Translations under genes and position numbers: made by a program
DNA from: Flectonema sp. DT1601
Lineage: Eukaryota > Euglenozoa > Diplonemea > Diplonemida > Diplonemidae
NCBI GenBank assembly: GCA_964019425.1
Contig: OZ025793.1
Location: forward strand, 558,001-622,000
Reading direction: 5' to 3'
DNA: 64,000 nucleotides
The notes under the pieces: model-generated
Database searches by the model: none
Seen by the model: only the letters and a program-made list of their open reading frames with translations
Told to the model about the DNA's origin: nothing
Shown here: in pieces, positions 9,457 to 19,192 of the stretch
Numbering within the stretch: the first letter of the stretch is position 1
Layout of the letters: the number at the start of each line of letters is the position of its first letter

Positions 9457-12144
9457 ATGTCATTATCTACCCAACGTCGAAAACGGAGGCGACACCCATG
9501 TACTTATCAGCATAATGTGTGTAGACATAAAACTGATTGTTGGCATATAGACGTTGATGCTGCAATCTGTACATATTGGTTGACCACATCTTGCAAGAAA
9601 GGTGAAGCATGTGAATATGCGCATTCGAAAGACGAAGAAAAACTTAGAAAATGGTGGAAGCGAAGATTCGTTCCTGAAGACAATATCGATAAAGATAGAA
9701 CTTGGTCGAGGGAACTCAATTTAGAAATACTAATTCCGATTAGAGCATTGTTATCCTCAGAGAAACCTCAATTTATTATAAACGTCGATAGGTTGCCGTT
9801 ATGGAGCACTACGACTCCGTTCATTATGAATAATTACAACCACAATCACGACGATGAAATTATATTATTAGTCGTTGAGAAATTATCGTTTTTATCAATT
9901 GAAAATAACAAAATAAACAAAATAAAATTATCAATGCCGAATGAACCAGAGATAGAAATCCCGACATTTATTTTATCATTGGCGTTGAGGGCATTTGAAT
10001 TTACAGATGAGTTTTATTTTGGATACTTGATCAGTTTTTTGAATTCCATATGTATTAATTTCGTTAATTTTTTATCAAAAATACACGAAACAAACCAATA
10101 CACAGATCAATCCATTGCACATCCAAGCGACATTATTTGTTGCTTAAAGGATTCGATCACGAAGGTTATATCAATCCCGGCTGTGTGTGACGCAGTGAAT
10201 AGTTCTTTTGAGGGTGTTTTCCAACCTGATAATGATATAAATAACTTCTTAGAGTCTTCAGATTTACCAAATGATTTGTGTGCTCCTTTCATACCGTCAG
10301 CAGGTATGGATGAGTCAACATGTTTATATAACAAAAGACGAGGAAAGGTAGTTAAAGGCTTATTAAATCTACTAACCGGACACGTTGCGGTTCCTATTGT
10401 GAGATTGTTATTTCCGTCATTTGAAATTTTTGGAAAGGAAGGAATTGTTTTTTTACATCGAAAATTCGTGGACAAAGCCTTAACAAACCTAAATCAACAA
10501 ATACCAAGATATGGCGTACCTCAAGTGGTACAGCAGTTTATGAGGTTACTAAGCCGTGAAGGACTTACCAATGGAGACATTGTCCAGTTCTGTAACAGTT
10601 TAAAGACTACCGTAGGCAGTATGTTTACAACACCTCATTGGTCTGTTAGTTTAGTTAAAACTGTTGTGTCTCAATTTATACCAGAGACATCACCATCATC
10701 TGAATTAGTTGGATTAGATATAACATCAATACTATACAATGGGATTGTAATGGTCTTGACTTGTGATAAGTCAAAACCTGAAATTCCAAAAACGATATCA
10801 CAACGAATCTCTAATGAGCTTCTTTCCGGACCTCCTGTTGGTGAGTTACCTTATGGTCCACAGTTGTATGTAGAGTCTGATATGATTCTTCAAAGTGATA
10901 CGAAGCTCATTTTTTCTGCTCAAAAACGACCCGTTCCAAATTACCAAAACCACACTTCCGAAGGAATTCATCCTTCCCTCATGTCAGAATTTATGTACAC
11001 TATCGGACGGTATCCTCAAATGAAATTAGACTCTGAAGATGGTTTTCTCAGTATGGTATCTCTTAGCGGAGATCCACAAAAAATGGATCACCCGGGAATC
11101 GAACTTCAGAGAGTAATGCTTAGAGCTATAAGCCAGAATGACATAATGCCTCCAACAGTTGTGTCGGTAAATCTAGGATGTGCTATGGCAGGTGTTGGGT
11201 TGCGGACTGGAGACCTTTATTATCTAAAAGAGAAGATTCCCTACATAGACATTGAGGGATTGGAAATATTAAAGCAGGAACCAACTTTAAATATACTCGG
11301 CAGCCTTGCTATTAAAGATGGCAGAGAACGACCTGTTTTGGGATCGCTCGCACCCCACAGATGGTTGAGTAGGGTTTTTTATACAGCTTTTGTTTACTGC
11401 AAGGTCAGCGATCTCATTCACAGCAGTCTGGAGAATACCCAACGAGCCATAGTCACTATTATTAATGCCATACCTGCTGTTGTTGTGGTACTGACAGGAG
11501 GTGAAGCTGCAGAGAGGCTGCGAACTTGCACTGCTTTAGCAGAGCTCCTCACAAAACCAACCTTTCTCGGAGGGCTTGCAGAGGTGTCTACGAATTATAA
11601 AAAAGCTAATTTTTCTGAACCAACGTCATTCTATCCCGGAACTCGTCTTCCGAAACCCGTCAAACCAGTTGCCACTGTGGGGGGTTATTTTGATATCGAC
11701 ACAAACTTCGAAGTTTTCTGTCCAGTTCGAAACCCGCCGAGACCGCTTCATGGCAATGGTCCCACCTCTGGTCTGTATTACTTAGAACGTGAACTGAGTG
11801 TTGGTGGAACAATTACTTTAAATAGAAATGTAAATAGTGAACTGTCTGTTCATTCAAACCTGTTTCAGTTAGTGTTGATATGTTGGAAGTTAATTCAACG
11901 AGAATTATTTAACGTTGGGTTAATAAGGAATACAGTAGTAAAGATATCAGACATTTTTAATCGTCACCTTATGACTTCCCCTTTAGAAACAAGTTGCTTC
12001 AAGACTATATCAATTGCTTCATGTAAATTGGTGTTGGAAAGTTGGTCGAAAAGAAATAATAATCTCATTAAGATGATTAATGATATGATTGACGATGATG
12101 ACTCAAATGCATGTGAATCTTGCAAATTGATTCTAGAACTGTAA
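9457..12144 (+). CDS. CCCH zinc-finger protein of unknown function
   Basis: 895 residues, one exon, preceded by an A-rich leader and an acceptor-like TCTCAG at 9416. The N-terminus is strongly basic (RRKRRRH). Two Cys/His clusters follow: CTYQHNVCRHKTDCWH (atypical C-x6-C-x5-C-x1-H) and CTYWLTTSCKKGEACEYAH (C-x7-C-x5-C-x3-H, a good CCCH finger of the RNA-binding type). The remaining roughly 800 residues match nothing I recognise; they look globular and alpha-rich, with a hydrophobic stretch RAIVTIINAIPAVVVVLTGG about two-thirds along that could be a buried helix or a membrane segment. Paired degenerate and canonical fingers at the N-terminus suggest RNA binding or mRNA processing. Function is inferred from the finger only. 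Confidence 0.65.
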   Translation: MSLSTQRRKRRRHPCTYQHNVCRHKTDCWHIDVDAAICTYWLTTSCKKGEACEYAHSKDEEKLRKWWKRRFVPEDNIDKDRTWSRELNLEILIPIRALLSSEKPQFIINVDRLPLWSTTTPFIMNNYNHNHDDEIILLVVEKLSFLSIENNKINKIKLSMPNEPEIEIPTFILSLALRAFEFTDEFYFGYLISFLNSICINFVNFLSKIHETNQYTDQSIAHPSDIICCLKDSITKVISIPAVCDAVNSSFEGVFQPDNDINNFLESSDLPNDLCAPFIPSAGMDESTCLYNKRRGKVVKGLLNLLTGHVAVPIVRLLFPSFEIFGKEGIVFLHRKFVDKALTNLNQQIPRYGVPQVVQQFMRLLSREGLTNGDIVQFCNSLKTTVGSMFTTPHWSVSLVKTVVSQFIPETSPSSELVGLDITSILYNGIVMVLTCDKSKPEIPKTISQRISNELLSGPPVGELPYGPQLYVESDMILQSDTKLIFSAQKRPVPNYQNHTSEGIHPSLMSEFMYTIGRYPQMKLDSEDGFLSMVSLSGDPQKMDHPGIELQRVMLRAISQNDIMPPTVVSVNLGCAMAGVGLRTGDLYYLKEKIPYIDIEGLEILKQEPTLNILGSLAIKDGRERPVLGSLAPHRWLSRVFYTAFVYCKVSDLIHSSLENTQRAIVTIINAIPAVVVVLTGGEAAERLRTCTALAELLTKPTFLGGLAEVSTNYKKANFSEPTSFYPGTRLPKPVKPVATVGGYFDIDTNFEVFCPVRNPPRPLHGNGPTSGLYYLERELSVGGTITLNRNVNSELSVHSNLFQLVLICWKLIQRELFNVGLIRNTVVKISDIFNRHLMTSPLETSCFKTISIASCKLVLESWSKRNNNLIKMINDMIDDDDSNACESCKLILEL

Positions 12145-12691
12145 TTTAGAAGAAATGAAACACGAATTTCTCGGTTCGTGGCGTTCACAAAAAGAAGTAA
12201 TTTTCATGTTTATCATCGAATAGATTTAGTTCATTTATTTTTTTAGGTTTCAATAACAAAGTAATGGGGTAGATAAACTGTCTTTCATCATCCACTTTAT
12301 GATTGCTCATTGTATCATGTATTTCATTCTTCAGATTGAGTTTTTGTGGGGTTTGGTCCCCCCACATAATTAAATATGCCAAACACATATGTCACTCCGT
12401 GGTCGAATCCAACTACCAACCACAGTTGGTATATCGCACCATCAGATGATAAGAGAGACTACCAGTTAACGAGAAAGTATGTTTTTTTTTTTTAATTTTT
12501 TTGCATCCCACACTTTTGTAATGAAGGAATATAACATAATTGACCCGATAGGTCACAGTTCGCAATTCCGTTCTCCGTTTTTTTTGCCCTTCGTTTTCTT
12601 CCCTTTTCCTTTTCTCTCGTTGCTGAAACTAAACCAAACCAACTTCATACTTTTGGGTTAAATCGGTCTCAGCGACTGCGAAAAAGCAAAA
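12145..12691. other. Intergenic/UTR DNA
   Basis: About 550 bp with no gene seen. Pyrimidine-rich stretches dominate 12480-12620. The right end carries GACTGCGAAAAAGCAAAAA, one of three dispersed occurrences of this short motif (others near 13318 and 60147). Confidence 0.55.
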
Positions 12692-13411
12692 ATGACGGCT
12701 AAGAAAGCAGCAACAAAGAACAGTAAGAGGAGTCTCGATTCCGATTCCGACTCGTATACCACACGATATACAACAACCGACACGGCGGCACATCCATCAA
12801 GTTTGGGTTCATTGCCCCCCCCCGCTTCACGGGGATCCCTCATCCGGGGGTGACCATGAAAGTCACAAAGGAACTGTGGATACTCGATGCGGAACAATTG
12901 AAGGCATTAAACTCTTTTCTGCAGTCTCAACGACGGCAATAGTTCCGCATCGAGTATCCGCATGGTTAGGATATTTATATCCAGGCCCAGACCACGAGGC
13001 TCTTTTAGCAACGCTAAGATCGAATTACCCCACCAAGTTCACGAATCCTCGTCAGGATTCGAACAACACCAATAGGCTTCGAACTCTATTCCAGGTTTGG
13101 AGGAGCCGTATTGCTCTCTCAACGACTAGGCTTGCAGTCTGTCCATCAACATCTGGTGGCCCTCTTGTACTAATTTCGGGTCGGCTGCTTGGCCGCCTTC
13201 TGCTAAACTGCGCACTAATTCTTCTGTGGCTGCGGTTAGCACGCGACGTGTGGTCGCTGTGGAAAAGGAGAAGGCTGGGAGGTCAGGAGTACCTCATATT
13301 GGACGACAAGATCTCGTGACTGCAAAAAAGCAAAAACGTTTTTTGTGTGTCCGTAAAGGGTTTTCTGATTTCCTACTGGCAGCGCCAAGCCCTATCCAAG
13401 TGATTCTTTAA
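12692..13411 (+). other. GC-richer island with interrupted reading frames, origin unknown
   Basis: Base composition changes sharply here against the AT-rich flanks. A short frame from 12692 begins MTAKKAATKNSKRSLDSDSD and a 147-residue frame (12876-13319) follows in another phase, with segments such as WLGYLYPGPDHEALLATL and LFQVWRSRIALSTTRL. Neither is recognised. The island is bounded by two direct copies of GACTGC(G/A)AAAAAGCAAAAA (about 12670 and 13318) and contains a strong hairpin at 12878-12959. It could be a remnant of an inserted element or a fast-evolving gene with unrecognised introns. No transposase motif was found. Confidence 0.35.
12878..12959. repeat. Near-perfect 23-nt inverted repeat (hairpin)
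   Basis: Left arm 12878-12900 and right arm 12937-12959 pair at 22 of 23 positions around a 36-nt loop; the outer 18 nt (GGATACTCGATGCGGAAC and its complement) are perfect. No other hairpin in the window has arms this long in mixed-base sequence. Its role is unknown. Confidence 0.8.
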
Positions 13412-13510
13412 CCCTATTATACTTCACTCAGGAATTACCGAATAAGATCAAAGGCTCAATTATATTTTTGTTTTTTTCTCAATCTAAGAAGTATTGTAAT
13501 CAACTAATCC

Positions 13511-13985
13511 CGTTTGATGATAACCTAACCCTACATTTGTTCAATTGTCGCTTTACGCAATATGAGCGATATTCAATTCTGACTTCCCACTGATGGGTAT
13601 CTCATTTCGATCTTTGTAATAATCTCGTGGGGAAGTATCCTGAATTGTTTCGTGGTCGTTCTTGCCTTCGTTGGCAGCGTCGCCGCGAACCTGACCTTCG
13701 ACACCCGTTTAATGATAACCTAACCCTACATTTGTTCAATTGTCGCTTTACGCAATATGAGCGATATTCAATTCTGACTTCCCACTGATGGGTATCTCAT
13801 TTCGATCTTTGTAATAATCTCGTGGGGAAGTATCCTGAATTGTTTCGTGGTCGTTCTTGCCTTCGTTGGCAGCGTCGCCGCGAACCTGACCTTCGACACC
13901 CGTTTAATGATAACCTAACCCTACATTTGTTCAATTGTCGCTTTACGCAATATGAGCTGATGGGTATTTCGTTTGCCTACTTATG
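13511..13985. repeat. 195-bp tandem repeat, 2 full copies and a deleted third
   Basis: Copy 1 is 13511-13705, copy 2 is 13706-13900, copy 3 starts at 13901. The first two are almost identical (TTTGATGAT against TTTAATGAT at the start). Copy 3 follows the unit for about 56 nt to CAATATGAG, lacks 24 nt, resumes at CTGATGGGTAT and then diverges. The unit is GC-richer than its surroundings and contains TAACCTAACCCTAC, which only loosely resembles telomere repeats. Frames across it contain stops. Confidence 0.9.
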
Positions 13986-14205
13986 TTGATCTTTGCGAGC
14001 CTGAGCCTAGTTCCGTCAGTCTCTTGCGTCTGTTTTCTTTTCCCTCCTCCTTCTTCCTTCACATTCTTTTCTTTTTCTTTTTTGAAAACTTTCAGTTTGT
14101 CAGATTCAGAAACAAAAAAAAAGTAAAAAAAAAAAGAAGGATAGTTTAAGCAGTTACCAAAGTACAACACCAACAACACCAACACCAAACAACAGGTACC
14201 GTCAG

Positions 14206-14755
14206 ATGATTATTGACAGGCAACTGGTATGGGGAACTCGTTATGCGCCTTCGTGGTCCTATTGGGGTATGTTTTATGTTGTTATTTAGTAGCGACAACA
14301 CACCACCGTGTGCCATATTAAATCAGTCGAATCCATTGTGGTATATAATAGTCTGTTTATCTGTTTTATAAAAAGAAAATATAATTCCAATAGGACCTCC
14401 GGTGACGATTGCTGGAGGGATATCGTATTGGATAGTCGGAAGAGGTATGATGCCGTGGTGGATGGGATTTCAGACTTTCGGAGCAACTTTGTTTGCTGTT
14501 AACTTTTTAATGAGATGGCATCGTGAATTCTATTTCGAATATCAGTTGCATAAGATTCTGACTTGGGGTCAGTTTGAAATCTCACACGGTAAGAGGAGAA
14601 TACTAGGAGAGAAAGATAAGGCACTAACACTCCCAGACCGTAGAACAAAGGATGACTTAGATGCGAATTGGTTTTCAAGATACGGAGAAATCAGGAGACA
14701 AAACGACAACAACGAAATACTCTCCACTACTGATAAAAAGTCATACTTTTACTAA
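14206..14755 (+). CDS. Small membrane protein, probably two helices, unknown function
   Basis: Two exons, 14206-14266 and 14394-14755, with a 127-nt intron (GTATGT...AATAG) splitting a Gly codon; splicing gives 140 residues. The ATG lies 11 nt after an AACAG acceptor-like site. Sequence seen: a short Trp/Tyr-rich N-terminus (WGTRYAPSWSYWG), a hydrophobic stretch VTIAGGISYWIVG, WW, a second hydrophobic stretch FGATLFAVNFLM, then a charged tail of about 75 residues. This size and order resemble accessory subunits of mitochondrial inner-membrane complexes, but no specific family is recognised. Exact rejoining of the frame across the intron supports the model. Confidence 0.65.
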
Positions 14756-15410
14756 GAGCGTATTCTGCTATTTTTTTGATCATTCGCACGCTGCTGCTGT
14801 CAGCGTTAATCAGTCCTGTTCGTTGTGGGTTTTATTTTTTTTTTTAAGGGAAAAAAAAAAATGCAAAACATTTAATTAAATAGTGCTTTCCTTTTTTTCT
14901 GTTGTGTTTTTTTTTGCTCTCCCTACCCAGTTTCAGTTATGTTATTATATTGCTAAATTCTAGCAGCCATGAGAGGTTAATGTGCATAACGGCAGAAAAA
15001 AAAAAAGCAAGGAGAGAAAAAAAAATGAAATAAAAAAAAGAGGGCAAAAAAACAAGACAAAACAACGAAAAAAAGAGCTTTATGGGCGAAACTATTCGTC
15101 GAGTTGAAACAAAGAAAACATATACACGTGTTTTGTGTATGCGTGTACTAAGACAAGCTTCACAAAAATATTTTCATTACATTCTTTTTACAAATACAGT
15201 TTACCACCACGGTGAAGATGCATGCATTTTTTGTAGTAACCTATAAGGAGAGACTTATAAAAATGCACCGCATTCTTCACATGTTCATCTAGTCACCTTT
15301 TGTGACACTTCGTCTTGCTAAGGAGGCTTCAGAATGAATTTACGAAAAAAAAAAAAAAAAAAAAATCTTTTTTTTTGTTTTCCTTTTTTATTTTTTCATT
15401 TTGTTTTTTA

Positions 15411-15486
15411 TTTCAATTAAACCCACTTAAAACCAGTTGCGGGTTTTAAGTGGGGTGAAGAAGGAGAAAAAAAAATTTAATTGAAA
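15411..15486. repeat. Nested hairpin
   Basis: Inner arms CCCACTTAAAACC (15422-15434) and its exact complement (15442-15454) enclose a 7-nt loop. Outer arms TTTCAATTAAA (15411-15421) and TTTAATTGAAA (15476-15486) also pair, followed by T-rich and A-rich flanks that could extend the stem. No gene is near; an RNA or small inverted-repeat element is possible. Confidence 0.6.
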
Positions 15487-15817
15487 AAAAAAAAAAAAAA
15501 AAAAAAAAAGGGGACAGCGTTGACATTAGCATGTATTTGCTACTGAGGAGATTGTAAAAGTCTTTTGTAGCCTACGTACTGTAGGTAAAAGCAAAAAACA
15601 AAAAAACAAAATCGGGAATGGTTTTCTCCTACCGGGACCACTGGGGTAGAAGAAAATCAATCCTGTGAAAAAAAAAAAAAAAAAAAAAGGGAATTAAGAA
15701 ATGTTAACCCTCATCAAAATTAAACGCAATCGGCGTCTTTTAGAAAGAAATAAGATGCCAGAAAATAATCTTTTCAACGGAAAAAGGTCCTACATTTGTT
15801 TCTTCTTCTTCTTTTTT

Positions 15818-15952
15818 TTTTTGCGCCTCTGCTTCACTACCCTGTGATGAATTTTCTTTTTCCCCCTTAATCAAATCAACAACGTCTTTTATGTTTATCA
15901 AAAAAACTTTTTGTAGAATCTGTCAGCAGATAATTGAAGGGAGGCGCAAAAA
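15818..15952. repeat. Inverted repeat with 12-nt ends
   Basis: TTTTTGCGCCTC at 15818-15829 is the exact complement of GAGGCGCAAAAA at 15941-15952. The 111-nt interior is noncoding. It has the form of a tiny inverted-repeat element, but no second copy was seen in the window. Confidence 0.4.
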
Positions 15953-16198
15953 GAAATAATATATTTTTCTTTCTATTTTTGTTTGTTTTCCCCGATTATT
16001 ACTTTCAATCGCATTGTCTTTTAGCTGTGAACTACTTAGATTAGACAATGGTTTTTATAATTTCGTTGTCTAATTAGCTAACTTAATCATTCATAGTAAA
16101 CGTGACTAATGAATGAATACATTGAAATAAGTAAGAGGGGGGAGAGGGGAAATTTTCAAAAAAAAAAAAAAAAAGAAAAAGAAAAAGAACGAAAAAAG

Positions 16199-16229
<31 letters not shown>

Positions 16230-16633
16230 ATTAGACAAAACAGGGTGATATAACTAATATATGACGTGAATAACAAAATGTAGGAATCAACGCATCAATA
16301 AAAAAAAAAAAAAAAAAAAAAAAAAATGATAATAATAACCGTCTTCGACTACGGTCAGTTCTTATTTGAAGCACAAAAACCTACGACGAAAAAAAACATA
16401 ACTGAAAGAACAATTTTTGAATAATTTTTTTTTTTTACGAGTGTCATATCTAGTAGGGGAGTATGTAGTGAATAAAACAAAAATATGATAGCCATTGGAG
16501 CGACAGATCGACGCATTTATTAAGTTATCATTAACTTACTGTGTGAACAATTTATTAAACTATTACTACTTGGCCATCTCGCTAGTATTTTTTGTGGCCG
16601 AACCTCCCAAACTTTTTGAAGTAATATTCAACG

Positions 16634-16664
<31 letters not shown>

Positions 16665-16921
16665 AAAAGAAAAACGAGTGTCTATATGTTTAGCGGGCCC
16701 GTTTCCTGTCTGCTCCCCCCACCCTGCTGTACAACACTCTTTCATCGGCAGTGGTTAGCTTATTTTATTTGATTTTTCATACACACAAAAAAAAAAAAAA
16801 AAAAAAATGACGCATAAGCTGAGAGTATCGGAAGTGATGTATGATGCTAGTTACTTTCACTATGTATTATTATTCAGCCTTTCCCTGAAGAGAGAGGGGG
16901 AAAAAAAAAAAAAAAAAAAAA

Positions 16922-17473
16922 ATGAAACCCAGCATCTCACTACCAGTTATGAAGTCAAAAGTATTACCTTTGGCTATAGTAAAAAGTTTATTCAATGAAA
17001 TAGACAGCAACTCCATACGTGTTGTACTGGAATACGCAGACGTACCCGTATTACAGCACGAGTTTATATTGCGTGATCTATTTACGAAGGTAGTTAGTAA
17101 TTATAAAGCTGAATGTTTAGAAGCACGTTACAGTCTCGATATGTTTATTGAAGAAATATTATTGCCTGATGTTCTAATGTTAATTGAAAACTATGGAACA
17201 AACAAGTGCACAAACTCATCGTTCGCAACGTCCTCAAGTGTGATCCAACATCCACTTTCTGTTATTTTTCGATACAGTCCTCGGCATCCAGATAAACTAT
17301 GTGTTATAAGAAATCTGTTGCAACAACGCAGCAATATTAAAATAAGCGAGTGTAAAATAGATTATGACAGAGTCACATGCCTGGCGCTCTTCTCATACAC
17401 AATAATCCTCCCGCAACATATAACTGAAGAACACCAGGAGGCTCTGTTGAGTTGCAACACCGACCTCTGTTGA
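16922..17473 (+). CDS. Hypothetical protein, 183 residues
   Basis: One exon starting directly after an A run. The composition is that of a folded soluble protein: mixed hydrophobic and charged, nine Cys, with stretches such as VLEYADVPVLQHEFILRDLF and SLDMFIEEILLPDVLMLIEN that look helical. No signal peptide, membrane segment or known motif is seen. The stop codon is followed at once by a donor-like GTAAGT, so an alternative 3' exon cannot be excluded. No family recognised. Confidence 0.5.
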   Translation: MKPSISLPVMKSKVLPLAIVKSLFNEIDSNSIRVVLEYADVPVLQHEFILRDLFTKVVSNYKAECLEARYSLDMFIEEILLPDVLMLIENYGTNKCTNSSFATSSSVIQHPLSVIFRYSPRHPDKLCVIRNLLQQRSNIKISECKIDYDRVTCLALFSYTIILPQHITEEHQEALLSCNTDLC

Positions 17474-17584
17474 GTAAGTAGTAATTTATTGTATTGATGA
17501 GGGGTTGTTATTGTTGGTTTTGAACAATTATATTATTATTTTGCTTACGAAGGGTAAAAAAAGAAAAAAAAAAAAAAGGAAAAT

Positions 17585-18826
17585 ATGAAAAGCGTCACCA
17601 GAATGGCTCGTTGTGTGAAGTCGACTACAGTTCATAACATCTCGTCACTGTACACAATGGATAGCAATGTTGGAGAAGGAGAGTTGGGACTACTTCGCAA
17701 TGCTGCGATTGCCTTTGAAGGAGAACAAGTAGTCTATGTTGGCCCTACTGAAGGAGCACCTCAATCTGAAGAAATGATAAGCGGTGAGGGTATGGTGGGA
17801 GTTCCTGGTTTAGTTGACTGCCACACACACACTGTATACGCGGGGTCCAGAGCTGATGAGTTCGGTAGGAGGTTAGCAGGTGCTACGTATTCAGAAATAT
17901 TAGAACAGGGCGGTGGCATTTTATCAACGGTCAGATCAACTAGAGAAGCCTCTGAGGAACACCTCACATCTCTGGCACGTGCTAGAGTATACAGAATGCT
18001 TAAGAAGGGAGTCACAACTGTTGAAATTAAAAGTGGATACGGACTGACCCCTCAAGATGAATTAAAGATGTTGAAATCAGCGAAGAACTGCTCTGATATT
18101 GTAAACATTAAAACAACATTTCTTGGAGCTCATACTACACCTGCAGAGTTCAGACAAGATCAGGCAGCATATGTCAACCAAGTTATAAATGAGCAGCTTC
18201 CCTTAGCCGCTCCTTATGCCGACGCAATTGATGTCTTCTGCGACAAGGGAGCATTTACACTGGAAGAAGGGATTAGAATTCTAACTGCGGGAAAGGAACA
18301 TGGATTAAAAATAAAAGCTCATTCAGAACAAATTATCCACACTGGAATATCAAGGGCTGCAGCTAAGTTAGGAGCGATGTCTGTAGACCACTTGGAGAGA
18401 CTCACAGACGAGGATATTTTATCTATGAAGGAAGCAGGTACTGTAGCAGTAGTCTTACCTGGTGCTCAAGTATATCTGAAAGACACGTCTCCACCAGTTG
18501 AAAAACTTCGTGCTGCTGGTGTTCCAATAGCGGTTGCTACGGACTTAAACCCTGGCTCATCACCAGTTCATGATTTGTGGACTTGCGCTACTCTATCGTG
18601 TATCGTTCAGGGTCTCACGATGAATGAAGCACTTCTTGGTATCACAAAATACGCTGGTCAGGCTCTTGGAGAACCAACACTCGGATGGTTAGGCGTCGGC
18701 TCTGCTGCTGACATGTCTCTGCAGCTACCTCCACCAGGTGAGGAACCAATTATGCAAAGTCTTATTCAACACATATCAGGTCATGACACCCCTCTTGTCA
18801 TCAGAGGAGGAGTTCGTGTTGTTTAG
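17585..18826 (+). CDS. hutI: Imidazolonepropionase (histidine degradation)
   Basis: 413 residues, the normal length for this amidohydrolase, which hydrolyses 4-imidazolone-5-propanoate to N-formimino-L-glutamate, the third step of histidine breakdown; the animal orthologue is AMDHD1. Seen in order: metal-binding HTH in GLVDCHTHTVYAGSRADEF (His80, His82), GGGILSTVRSTR, VEIKSGYGL, FLGAHTTPAE, the metal and substrate His region IKAHSEQ, SVDHLERL, and ATDLNPGSSP with the catalytic-site Asp. All signature segments are intact and in one exon, so the enzyme should be active, most likely in the cytosol. The start at 17585 follows an A-rich leader; a second Met at residue 7 is also possible. The other histidine-pathway genes are not in this window. 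Confidence 0.95.
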   Translation: MKSVTRMARCVKSTTVHNISSLYTMDSNVGEGELGLLRNAAIAFEGEQVVYVGPTEGAPQSEEMISGEGMVGVPGLVDCHTHTVYAGSRADEFGRRLAGATYSEILEQGGGILSTVRSTREASEEHLTSLARARVYRMLKKGVTTVEIKSGYGLTPQDELKMLKSAKNCSDIVNIKTTFLGAHTTPAEFRQDQAAYVNQVINEQLPLAAPYADAIDVFCDKGAFTLEEGIRILTAGKEHGLKIKAHSEQIIHTGISRAAAKLGAMSVDHLERLTDEDILSMKEAGTVAVVLPGAQVYLKDTSPPVEKLRAAGVPIAVATDLNPGSSPVHDLWTCATLSCIVQGLTMNEALLGITKYAGQALGEPTLGWLGVGSAADMSLQLPPPGEEPIMQSLIQHISGHDTPLVIRGGVRVV

Positions 18827-19192
18827 GGAGGACCAATGCGTCTTGTCACGACCATTAGAATCATTGCTAAATAGTACCTCTTATCAAAAAAGTTGAACTA
18901 AAAAAACAAACAAACAAACAAATGAACTCAAAAAAAAAAAAAAAAAAGAAGTTACTTTCCATAACGATCAATATTTCTCTCTGAGAATGATTTGAAAAAA
19001 AAAACGCTATTAATTAATATAAACGACACAAAACACAAAACGTAATAGAGCTTCAGCTGCGATTATTCCTTAAATTGTCTTCTATTGTTGCGGTTACTCA
19101 ACATCAGTTTTCATCACAGGCAACCACAGCAATGACTGCCTATCGGTAGATTTAGTCAGTTTTATTTTTATTCAAACAGCCTGCACTTAGAT
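18827..19192. other. Intergenic/UTR DNA
   Basis: 366 bp, A-rich at the left (AAAC repeats near 18900). An acceptor-like TTCAAACAG ends at 19179, 13 nt before the next ATG. Nothing else is seen. Confidence 0.55.

Larger units (their letters stand above)
14756..16921. other. Homopolymer-rich intergenic region
   Basis: About 2.2 kb with no coding sequence and at least six A or T runs longer than 18 nt. Two inverted-repeat structures stand out (15411-15486 and 15818-15952), plus a weaker hairpin at about 15620-15655 (CTCCTACC pairing with GGTAGAAG). The run directly before 16922 serves as the leader of the next gene. Confidence 0.6.

Noticed and set aside
13030-13070. tRNA-like GGATTCGAAC box on the minus strand
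   Set aside because: Flanking bases cannot form a T-arm stem and no anticodon or acceptor arm can be folded.
13520-13535. Telomere-like TAACCTAACCCTA
   Set aside because: Occurs once per 195-bp unit, without tandem short repeats, and in the middle of a gene-bearing region.
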